Source: Haladaptatus paucihalophilus DX253
GTDB lineage: Archaea > Halobacteriota > Halobacteria > Halobacteriales > Haladaptataceae
Assembly: GCF_000376445.1 (NCBI RefSeq)
Contig: NZ_AQXI01000001.1
Coordinates: 2,505,734-2,569,733 of the forward strand
DNA length: 64,000 nt
Reading direction: 5' to 3'
The translations under genes and the position numbers were made by a program. Below the pieces are notes generated by a model, which was given only the letters and a program-made list of their open reading frames with translations, was not told the origin of the DNA and searched no databases. Below, in pieces: positions 28,026-34,953 of this stretch (position 1 is the stretch's first letter; each line of letters opens with the position of its first letter).

Positions 28026-28715
28026 TCAGTGGGACCGAGGGGTGACGATGGAGTCGTCGCTCCTGCTCGTGTCCGTTCGCTGGGACGGCCGGGTGACGAA
28101 CTCGTCGGCCCGATACTCGTAGGCCGTGAGCGTCCCGCCGTAGACACACCCCGTGTCCAACCCGACGGCCCACTCCCGTTCGACCGGCCGTTCGAGGACG
28201 GTGTGACCGAAGAACACCCGTCGCGGCCCGTCGTACTCCTCGAACCAGAACGGTCGGTCGTAGCTTCCGTCCGGGTCCAGCGAGCGCGTCGTTTCGAGGT
28301 CGTCGATTGAATGTTCCGAAAGCGGCTTTCGCGGGTCCACGCCGCCGTGAACGACGAGCGCGTCGGCCCACGAAATCGCCGCCGGAAGGCTCCGAACGTA
28401 CTCGATTTCGGCCTCCCCGAACTCGTCCAGTTCGACGTCCCCGTCGAGGAGTTTCTGCTCGTTGTTTCCACGAACCGAGCGGAAGTTGTCGTTCTCCCGA
28501 ACCAACTCGACGACGCCGATGCTGTCGGGACCTTTGCGAATCAGGTCGCCGACGAACACCACGAGGTCGTCGGCGGACGGCGCGAGGTCGTCGAGAAGCG
28601 ATTCGAGTTCCGGCAAACAGCCGTGGACGTCGCCGACGACGTAGATGTCCTCCCACTCGTCGGCGTCGATTCGCTCGTGTGGCACTCCGTCGTCGAACGT
28701 CGGACTCGAAACCAT
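28026..28715 (-). CDS. metallophosphoesterase (PrpA/ApaH-like)
   Basis: 229 residues from MVSSPTFDDGVPHERIDADE. The phosphoesterase signature is complete: VVGDVHGCLPEL (GDxHG), VFVGDLIRKGPDS (GDxxDRG variant with Lys-Gly-Pro), VRGNNEQKL (GNxE) and VVHGGVDPRKPL (HGG). The family includes protein phosphatases and dinucleoside tetraphosphatases. It is cotranscribed with ppk1, so a role in phosphate or nucleotide-polyphosphate turnover is plausible but not proven. A TATA-like ATTATAAACC near 28793 precedes it. Confidence 0.88.
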   Translation of the reverse strand: MVSSPTFDDGVPHERIDADEWEDIYVVGDVHGCLPELESLLDDLAPSADDLVVFVGDLIRKGPDSIGVVELVRENDNFRSVRGNNEQKLLDGDVELDEFGEAEIEYVRSLPAAISWADALVVHGGVDPRKPLSEHSIDDLETTRSLDPDGSYDRPFWFEEYDGPRRVFFGHTVLERPVEREWAVGLDTGCVYGGTLTAYEYRADEFVTRPSQRTDTSRSDDSIVTPRSH

Positions 28716-28848
28716 TGTTGTAGTAGCGACCGCTCGCCGCATCGGTGAGCGGCCTTTCGACGGAACACAACAGGTCCGCGGTCTAAACGGTTTATAATAC
28801 TCGTCAGGAGGCGTCAGAGCAATCCGTATGCGAATTTATACCAATCGC

Positions 28849-30501
28849 TCACGAACCGGATTCCTCGACCGCCCGCTCCCGCAACTCCGTTCGCTGAATC
28901 TTCCCGGTTGTCGTCTGAGGCAGTCGGGCGACGAACTCGATTCGACGCGGATACTCGTACTCCGCGAGGCGGTCCCGGACGAGGGTTCGTATCTCCTCGC
29001 GGAGCGCGTCGGTCCCCTCGACTCCCGAAACGGGTTGGACGAACGCCGCGATGATTTCCCCGCGCGTGTCGTCCGGGACGCCGACGACGCCGACCTGTTC
29101 GACCGACTCGTGTTCGAGGACGGCTTTCTCGATTTCGCCGGGTCCGACGCGGTAGCCGCTCGTGATGATGAGGTCGTCGTCGCGCGATTTGAACCAGATG
29201 TAGTCGTCCTCGTCCTGCACCGCGAGGTCGCCGGTGAGGTGCCAGTCGCCGACACGAACCGACTCGGTTTTCTTCGGGGCGTTCCAGTACTCCTCGAATA
29301 TCGCGGGTTCGGTGGGGTTTCGAACCGCGATTTGGCCGACCTCGCCGCGCGACAGTTCCTCGCCCGTCTCGGGGTCCACGATGGCGACGTCGTGGCCCGG
29401 AACGGGTTTCCCCATGCTCCCCGGTTTCGCCTCGAACCAGTCCCCACAGTTGGCGACGAGCAGGTTCGCCTCCGTCTGGCCGTATAGCTCGTTCACCGCG
29501 ACGCCCGCCAGTTCCTCTTCGGCCCACGCCAGAATCTCGGGCGTCAGCGGTTCGCCGCCGGTACTGATGGCGTCGAGGTCGAGGTCGTAGGCGTCGGTCG
29601 GGTCGGGCACTTCCATCATCATGCGGATGGCCGTCGGCGGGATGAACGCGTCCGTCACGCCGAACTCCTCGACGAGTTCGAACGCCTCCTCGGCGTCGAA
29701 CTTCCCCATCGGATAGCCGACGACCGGGCGGCCGTAGTGCCACGAGGAAAAGAGCAGGTCGCCGAGCGCGCCGATCCACGCCCAGTCCGCGGGCGTCCAC
29801 GCCACCGTCTTCCCGAGGACGTTTCGCTCGAAAACCATCGAGTACGTCGGGCAGTGGCCGACCCACACGTGATGCCCGTGGAGGACGCCTTTCGGCGGAC
29901 CCGTGCTTCCGCTCGTGTACATGACGATGGCGGGCGTCTCGGGCGTCGTCTCCGCGAGGTCGAACGAGCGCCCGCCGTCCCGAGGCAGTTCCTCGAACCT
30001 CCGCACATCACCCTCGGCGTCCCCGTCCACTTCCACCACGTGTTCGAGGTCGGGACAGTCGTCCCGAACTTCGTCCAGCGACTCCCGAACGGCCTCGTCC
30101 ACGACGGCGACGTTCGCGCCGCTGTCGTCGAGTCGATAGCCGAGCGCCTCGGACCCGAACAGCACCGACAGCGGTATCGATATCGCGCCGAGTTTCCAGC
30201 ACGCGAGGTGGGTGATGGGGTTCGCGGGTTTCTGCGGGACGGCGACGGCGACCCTGTCGCCGAACTCGACGCCGAGGGTCGACAGGGCGTTGGCGACCCG
30301 GTTCGACAGCACGTCGATGTCGTGAAACGTGTACGTTTCCCGTCGTCCGTCGGGGGAGGCCTGGAAGAGGGCCACGGACCCTTTCGGGTCGTCGTGCTTT
30401 CGGACGAGGTCGTGGGCGGCGTTGAACGTCTCGGGGAGGTCCCACGCGAAGTCCTCGCGGGCGGTTTCGTACGAGTCGTCGAGCGTGACGTACCGCGGCA
30501 T
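28849..30501 (-). CDS. acyl-CoA synthetase (AMP-forming)
   Basis: 550 residues of the ANL superfamily. The AMP motif is IVMYTSGSTGPPKGVLHG, followed by NELYGQTEANLLVANCG, the hinge WHLTGDLAVQDEDDYIWFKS, GYRVGPGEIEKAVLEHESVE and the catalytic Lys in LPQTTTGKIQRTELRE. It resembles medium-chain or acetoacetyl-type ligases more than acetyl-CoA synthetase by length. It would activate a carboxylic acid with ATP and CoA in the cytoplasm; the acid is unknown. Confidence 0.9.
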   Translation of the reverse strand: MPRYVTLDDSYETAREDFAWDLPETFNAAHDLVRKHDDPKGSVALFQASPDGRRETYTFHDIDVLSNRVANALSTLGVEFGDRVAVAVPQKPANPITHLACWKLGAISIPLSVLFGSEALGYRLDDSGANVAVVDEAVRESLDEVRDDCPDLEHVVEVDGDAEGDVRRFEELPRDGGRSFDLAETTPETPAIVMYTSGSTGPPKGVLHGHHVWVGHCPTYSMVFERNVLGKTVAWTPADWAWIGALGDLLFSSWHYGRPVVGYPMGKFDAEEAFELVEEFGVTDAFIPPTAIRMMMEVPDPTDAYDLDLDAISTGGEPLTPEILAWAEEELAGVAVNELYGQTEANLLVANCGDWFEAKPGSMGKPVPGHDVAIVDPETGEELSRGEVGQIAVRNPTEPAIFEEYWNAPKKTESVRVGDWHLTGDLAVQDEDDYIWFKSRDDDLIITSGYRVGPGEIEKAVLEHESVEQVGVVGVPDDTRGEIIAAFVQPVSGVEGTDALREEIRTLVRDRLAEYEYPRRIEFVARLPQTTTGKIQRTELRERAVEESGS

Positions 30502-30589
30502 GGTACCTCATTGCACGCGTGGGACTATCTAATCCAAGGTTCACATATCACGGTCGGCCCGTGATCGGTCGAAAAAACGGGGGTCCGAT

Positions 30590-32047
30590 TCAGTACGACT
30601 TCGCGAAGTACGCCGTCTCCTCGGCCTCGTCGCCGCAGATGGAACACTCGTCGCCGCACGGTTCCTCGTCGCGGTCGAGGGGCACCATGACGATCTCCGC
30701 CGAAATCTGGTCTTTGATTTCGGCCTCGCAGTCCTCGTCGCCACACCACGCGGTTTTCACGTAGCCGCCGTGCTGACCGATGGTGCCGAGGATGTCGGCG
30801 CGGGAGTCGGCTTCCCGGATGTTGTCTTCGAGGTTCTCCTCGGCCGCCTCGTACATCTTGTCGAACACCGCGTCGAAGTGGTCCTCGACGGTCTCGGCGA
30901 TGTCCGCGCGGTCCTCCACGACGTTCTCGCCGTCGGGTCGGTGAACGACCGTAATCTCGTCGTCCTCAACCTCGTGCGGGCCGATTTCGAAGCGGACGGG
31001 GACGCCCTTCAGTTCCCACTCGTTGAACTTGAAACCGGGGTTGCGCTCGTCGCGGTCGTCGAGTTCGACGCGGACGCCCGCCTCTTCGAGGTCCTCGGCG
31101 ATACCCTCGGCGTACGAGAGCACCTCTTCGCGGTTCTCCTCCTGCCAAATCGGGACGATGACGACCTGCTCGGGCGCGAGCGTGGGCGGACAGACGAACC
31201 CCTGCTCGTCGCTGTGGGTCATGATGAGCGCCCCGAGCGCGCGCCACGACAGCCCCCACGAGGTGGTGTGCGCCACGCGCTCGTCCTCGTTCTCGTCGGT
31301 GAAGTAGAGGTCGTACGCCTCCGCGAAGCCCTGTCCGAGGTAGTGGCTGGTCGCGCCCTGCACCGACTTGCCGTCGGGCATGAGCGCCTCGACGGTCGTC
31401 GTGGTGTCCGCGCCGGGGAACTTGTCGTGTTCGGGCTTGCGGCCGGGCATGACCGGAATCGCCAGCACCTCCTCGAAGACCCGCTGGTACTGCTCGAGGC
31501 GGGTCATCGTCTCGTCCCACGCCTCCTCCTCGGTCTCGTGGGCCGTGTGACCTTCCTGCCAGAGGAACTCCTTCGTGCGGAAGAACGGCTTGGTGTCCGT
31601 CGCCTCCCACCGAATCACGCTACACCACTGGTTGAGTCGGAGCGGCAGGTCGCGGTGGCTCCGCACCCACTGGCTCATGAACGGCGTGATGATGCTCTCG
31701 CTGGTGGGGCGGAACGCGAGGCGCTCGTCCAGTTCGTCGTGCCCGCCGTGAGTGACCCACGCGACTTCCGGGTCGAACCCTTCCACGATGTCGCTCTCGC
31801 GTTCGAGGTAGCTCTCGGGGATGAGCGCGGGGAAGTAGGCGTTCTGCGCCCCCGTCTCCTTGAACCAGCCGTCGAGGTGGTCCTGCAGGCCCTCCCAGAG
31901 GGCGTAGCCGCGGGGTCGGGTCACGATGAACCCGCCCATCGGCGCGTAGTCGGCGAGACCCGCCTTCAGAACCACTTCGGCGTACCAGTCGCCGGGACTG
32001 TACGATTTGGACTCGGTGATGCCGAGTTCCTGGTCGTCGTTGCTCAT
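30590..32047 (-). CDS. proS: prolyl-tRNA synthetase, archaeal/eukaryal type
   Basis: 485 residues from MSNDDQELGITESKSYSPGD. Class II motifs are visible: YAPMGGFIVTRPRGYALWEG (motif 1 region), LRLNQWCSVIRWEATDTKPF with RTKEFLWQEGHTAH (motif 2) and TTSWGLSWRALGALIMTHSD (motif 3). The anticodon domain has VIVPIWQEENREEV. The C-terminal zinc domain carries WCGDEDCEAEI and CGDECSICGDEAE and ends in KSY, typical of the archaeal form. It stands alone and is preceded by the repeat-rich gap. Confidence 0.95.
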   Translation of the reverse strand: MSNDDQELGITESKSYSPGDWYAEVVLKAGLADYAPMGGFIVTRPRGYALWEGLQDHLDGWFKETGAQNAYFPALIPESYLERESDIVEGFDPEVAWVTHGGHDELDERLAFRPTSESIITPFMSQWVRSHRDLPLRLNQWCSVIRWEATDTKPFFRTKEFLWQEGHTAHETEEEAWDETMTRLEQYQRVFEEVLAIPVMPGRKPEHDKFPGADTTTTVEALMPDGKSVQGATSHYLGQGFAEAYDLYFTDENEDERVAHTTSWGLSWRALGALIMTHSDEQGFVCPPTLAPEQVVIVPIWQEENREEVLSYAEGIAEDLEEAGVRVELDDRDERNPGFKFNEWELKGVPVRFEIGPHEVEDDEITVVHRPDGENVVEDRADIAETVEDHFDAVFDKMYEAAEENLEDNIREADSRADILGTIGQHGGYVKTAWCGDEDCEAEIKDQISAEIVMVPLDRDEEPCGDECSICGDEAEETAYFAKSY

Positions 32048-32159
32048 TACTCCTATCCAGTCCGGTTGCACTCTTAAATGTCCTGAAGCGACGGCAAGGA
32101 GGGGTGATTTTGGACGTTCGAGGAGTGCGTTTACTTCTTCGGAGGTAGTCTGGTTTCGC

Positions 32160-32512
32160 TGTGATTGCAGTTACTGAGAAGCAGATCTCGAAAGCCCCCG
32201 CCACGCTCGCGGTTGCTCAGTGACATCTCTCCTTGACTCACTTCGTTCGCCAGCGTCGAGAGGGGTCACTGAGACAACCACGATGAACGCGAGACCGGAC
32301 GGCCCCTTTCATTCCCACCCGACCGCAACCGCCCCGAACCACATCCTCCCCAACCGACTCCTCCGCTCGTCGCTGGCGCTCCTCGGTCGTCATCCCTCGC
32401 GCGGCTTCGAGGGGTTGGTTCGGCCGTCCGCACCGCTGGTTCGCGGTTACACCGCTCACCCAGAGGTTTCTTCGAAACCTCGCTGGCCTCACCACCCCAT
32501 CAGCGCGCGCCA
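32160..32512 (+). repeat. dispersed intergenic repeat, copy B
   Basis: The most complete copy. GAAAGCCCCC (32190) is followed by a stem with arms CTCAGTGAC (32216-32224) and GTCACTGAG (32265-32273). Then come GGGGTCACTGAGACAACCAC (32262), GACCGGACGGCCCCTTTCAT (near 32293), CATCCTCCCCAACCGACTC (32342), CATCCCTCGC (32391) and a hairpin GAGGTTT/AAACCTC (32463-32481). It ends with CAGCGCGCGCCA (32501-32512). It is noncoding and adjoins copy C tail to tail. Confidence 0.75.
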
Positions 32513-32550
32513 CTGTGGAAATTCGTCCGCGAGATAGGGACCAGACACAC

Positions 32551-32702
32551 TGGCGCGTGCGTCAGAAGGCCCGCAACCTGCGGTCGGTTGCGGGCCGCCT
32601 GGCCAGCGCGAGGGACGACTGAGCGCACGCGAAGGAGTCGGTTGGGGAGGCGTGTGGGCGGTAGCGGTTGCGGTTTCATTGACGTCTGTATTTGCAATCA
32701 CA
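32551..32702 (-). repeat. dispersed intergenic repeat, copy C
   Basis: Reverse orientation. On the minus strand: TGCAAATACAGACGTCA, TGAAACCGCA, CCTCCCCAACCGACTCC, TCCCTCGC, a perfect 11-bp stem (GGCCCGCAACC 32568-32578 with GGTTGCGGGCC 32586-32596), then GACGCACGCGCCA. It matches copy A closely at the TGCAAATACAGACGTCA end, yet its hairpin has a wholly different stem. It forms an inverted pair with copy B. Confidence 0.75.
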
Positions 32703-32784
32703 GCAATACAGCCACGACTCGTAGCGAACGGACGGATTGCAGACGAGTACCGAACACGATTCATCAATAGACGCGAATTCGCAC

Positions 32785-33246
32785 TCAAAATTCCACGCCG
32801 GTTTCCAACTCCTGTTCGAGCATCTCGTCGCCGTCTTCATCGAACCGGAACCATCCCGAGAACGTCTCCTCAGATAGCAAATACGGCATCCAGAGGCGGT
32901 CGTCCTCCCACATCTCGCCGTAGGGCATGTCCTCGACGTCGAACCATCGCGGGTCGGCCTCCTCGGTTTCTTGGGGGGCTCCCGAAAATTCCTCGGTGCG
33001 GAAGACGTGGACGAACATCTCCGACTCCGTTCCAAACACGAACTCGAACTCGCCGACCTTGGTCGGGTTCTCCACGGACACGCGAATCTCCTCCTCGACC
33101 TCCCGAATCGCGGCGTCGCGGGGGGTCTCGCCGTCCTCGACTTTTCCGCCGGGACCGACGAGTTTCCCCTCGCCGAGGCCGCGTTTCTTGCGGATGAGGA
33201 GGATTTCGTCGCCGCGAATCGGATAACAGAGCGTCGCGGGTTGCAT
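32785..33246 (-). CDS. Nudix hydrolase, 8-oxo-dGTPase (MTH1)-like
   Basis: 153 residues (MQPATLCYPIRGDEILLIRK). The Nudix box is at about 32-54: GPGGKVEDGETPRDAAIREV and EEEIRVS. The consensus Gly near the end of the box is Arg (EEIRV in place of EEIGV). The overall pattern (KKRGLGEGKLVGPGGKVEDG, W-x6-P-Y near the end) resembles oxidised-purine-nucleotide hydrolases that clean the nucleotide pool. A GATTAAAT box near 33268 on the minus strand fits its start. Confidence 0.85.
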   Translation of the reverse strand: MQPATLCYPIRGDEILLIRKKRGLGEGKLVGPGGKVEDGETPRDAAIREVEEEIRVSVENPTKVGEFEFVFGTESEMFVHVFRTEEFSGAPQETEEADPRWFDVEDMPYGEMWEDDRLWMPYLLSEETFSGWFRFDEDGDEMLEQELETGVEF

Positions 33247-33306
33247 GTCTGTTCGCTGTCACTCCGATTTAATCAGTGTTCCGAACGGTCGAAGGGGCCG
33301 GATGTC

Positions 33307-33381
33307 ATGACCGAAACGGCTGACGACAACCCGATGACGGAATTCGACTGGGGGTTCGACCTGCGGGTCGAAGACAGGTGA
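33307..33381 (+). CDS. candidate 24-residue micro-ORF
   Basis: ATG at 33307 to TGA at 33381, reading MTETADDNPMTEFDWGFDLR. It is acidic like haloarchaeal proteins and lies in the gap before the duplicated membrane genes. There is no conservation evidence and the TATA-like box upstream also serves the Nudix gene. It is listed only as a candidate. Confidence 0.15.
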   Translation: MTETADDNPMTEFDWGFDLRVEDR

Positions 33382-33388
33382 ACGAAGC

Positions 33389-33396
33389 TTTTTAAC
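33389..33396 (+). promoter_or_regulatory. TATA box of membrane paralogue 1
   Basis: TTTTTAAC, with its central A 25 bases before the ATG at 33419, giving a leaderless transcript. The spacing is identical to that before the paralogue at 33771, and the sequence between (TCCAACACGA) is shared. Confidence 0.6.
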
Positions 33397-33418
33397 GCCA
33401 GTTATCCAACACGATATC

Positions 33419-33715
33419 ATGAGAGCGCCGACGATTTCCGCTCCGACGCTTGGTGTCGGCCAACGCGCGATACGTTGGCTCGGGGTCCTCGTTCTGATTC
33501 TCCACCTCGGAATGGTAGTCGCACTCGATTTCCACGTACTGGGCGACCCGAGTTTACTCGTCCAAATCACGCTCGGCACGGGCGGTGGACTCCTCCTTCT
33601 CCTTTCGACCACCGACCACACGTGGGACGTCGAAACGCGCCGACTGGCCGATGTGGGTTTCTTCTGTCTCTCCCTGTCGGTGTTGGTGTCGTATCTCCTG
33701 CGGTCGTCGTTTTGA
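33419..33715 (+). CDS. three-helix membrane protein, tandem paralogue 1
   Basis: 98 residues. It begins MRAPTISAPTLGVGQRAIRW, aligning with MKAPVISAPTGGPKRRWFKW of the next gene. Three hydrophobic helices are seen (about 19-38, 46-62, 75-93). A short loop TTDHTWDV corresponds to VELPWDV in the paralogue. No family is recognised. The promoter and initiator region are duplicated with the gene. Confidence 0.75.
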   Translation: MRAPTISAPTLGVGQRAIRWLGVLVLILHLGMVVALDFHVLGDPSLLVQITLGTGGGLLLLLSTTDHTWDVETRRLADVGFFCLSLSVLVSYLLRSSF

Positions 33716-33740
33716 ACCCCGCGAAATCATCGGAAGAAGG

Positions 33741-33748
33741 TATTTAAG
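33741..33748 (+). promoter_or_regulatory. TATA box of membrane paralogue 2
   Basis: TATTTAAG, positioned 25 bases before the ATG at 33771, exactly as for paralogue 1. The spacer reads TTCAGTTCTCCAACACGAAA, close to that of paralogue 1. Confidence 0.6.
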
Positions 33749-33770
33749 TTCAGTTCTCCAACACGAAATC

Positions 33771-34175
33771 ATGAAAGCGCCGGTCATCAGCGCACCCACG
33801 GGCGGGCCGAAGCGGCGGTGGTTCAAGTGGCTCGGAGCGTTCATGCTGTTGCTGAACGCCGGGTTTCTCGCCCTCCTCGGACCGCGCGCGTTGTCCCACC
33901 TCGAACAACTCGCGCAGTTCGGAGTCGGCATCCTTGGCGGTCTCCTGTTGATACTTTCGGGTGTCGAACTGCCGTGGGACGTGGGCTGGTATCGGTTGGC
34001 CGGTCTGGGATACGTTTGCCTCGCGGTGTCGTTCCTGTTCACCGGCGTTCTCGCCGACAACGGACTCGGCTGGATTGCGGTGAACGCGGTCGGCGCGCTT
34101 TCGCTCGCCTTCTTCGGCTTCGACATGATGCGCGGCGGGCGACATTTCAAAGTGGACGCAGACGCCGAGGTCTAA
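33771..34175 (+). CDS. four-helix membrane protein, tandem paralogue 2
   Basis: 134 residues from MKAPVISAPTGGPKRRWFKW. Four hydrophobic segments follow (about 20-37, 47-63, 70-90, 97-118), one more than paralogue 1, then the cytoplasmic tail RGGRHFKVDADAEV. The frame is open upstream to 33585, but that stretch is the other strand of paralogue 1 and not part of the protein. Function is unknown. It is convergent with the next gene with a one-base gap. Confidence 0.75.
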   Translation: MKAPVISAPTGGPKRRWFKWLGAFMLLLNAGFLALLGPRALSHLEQLAQFGVGILGGLLLILSGVELPWDVGWYRLAGLGYVCLAVSFLFTGVLADNGLGWIAVNAVGALSLAFFGFDMMRGGRHFKVDADAEV

Positions 34176-34176
34176 C

Positions 34177-34653
34177 TCATTTCACCGAAAACGGACTCTC
34201 GCCTTCCGTCCAGTCCCACCCCGGCAGTCGGGTCTGAAATCCGGCGGCGAGGGCGGCGTCCAAGTCGTCCACGCCCGCCGCCTCGTCGTCCACGTGGTGC
34301 ATGATATCCGCGTAGTGGAACGTGGCCTCGCCGAGGAGGCGAAGGGGTTGGTTGCCCGCAATCATTCCGGCGAGTTCCCGGCCGAGGAGTTCGTCCACGA
34401 CGAATCCGGGGTAGTCGTTTTCGACGTCGAGGTCGCGGAGCAGGGCGACGAGTGCGGCGACGTTTACCGCGAGGTCGCCGTCGGCGAACACGGCGTCCAC
34501 TTCGCGTCGGTAGTCGGCGACGGAGACGGAATCGACCTCCGTGCCGAACGCCTCGCCGAGGTTCGCTCGAACGTCGTCGATGAGCGATACGACTTCCGTT
34601 CGTTCCCGGACCCACTCGTGTTCGTCCGCGACGGTCGCAGGGGAGAGTTGCAT
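34177..34653 (-). CDS. conserved-looking acidic protein of unknown function
   Basis: 158 residues (MQLSPATVADEHEWVRERTE). It is all-helical in pattern, with hydrophobic-periodic stretches VVSLIDDVRANLGEAFG, AVNVAALVALLRDLDV and LLGEATFHYADIMHHV. The last contains His residues and an acidic run that could bind metal, but no motif is recognised. A minus-strand TATA (TTATAAAAG near 34700) fits the start. No functional call is made. Confidence 0.65.
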   Translation of the reverse strand: MQLSPATVADEHEWVRERTEVVSLIDDVRANLGEAFGTEVDSVSVADYRREVDAVFADGDLAVNVAALVALLRDLDVENDYPGFVVDELLGRELAGMIAGNQPLRLLGEATFHYADIMHHVDDEAAGVDDLDAALAAGFQTRLPGWDWTEGESPFSVK

Positions 34654-34953
34654 GGGGAATACGTCGTGCAGAGTAGATTTAGGGGTTTTGAGAAGGCTTT
34701 TATAACCACACCGTTTAGTGGGGGATAAGCGGGTTTTCCTGTGTCACCCATGAGCAGTTTGCTTTCGGAGACCAGGACCACATTATGCGCGTTGACGCGT
34801 ATGCTCCAATCCCGCAGAACAAGCGAGACAATCTATGCTGTGCTGTATACGTCGTAGTGGTCACGGTGTTCGAAACCACCGACTGCGACAATCCCAGATA
34901 CGCCGGACCAACAGCATTCGCTCTCCCAACGGACGAAGCGGACTGTTTTCACC
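34654..34953. other. 300-base gap, possible long leader of fttA
   Basis: The gap is visibly lower in GC than its surroundings. A TTTATAACC box near 34697 faces right, 250 bases before fttA; no better box lies nearer. An open frame of 58 codons (34785-34961, starting MRVDAYAPIPQNKRDNLC) overlaps the fttA start. It may be a leader with a regulatory reading frame or simply noncoding DNA. Confidence 0.3.

Larger units (their letters stand above)
32072..32784. other. long intergenic gap with inverted repeat pair B and C
   Basis: 713 bases between proS and the Nudix gene. No reading frame is convincing. The gap is nearly filled by two copies of the dispersed repeat facing each other. Confidence 0.6.

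Noticed and set aside
32072-32784. Repeat pair B/C as an insertion sequence
   Set aside because: No transposase frame, no clean terminal inverted repeats and no target duplication are visible; a nonautonomous element remains possible and is reported as a finding.
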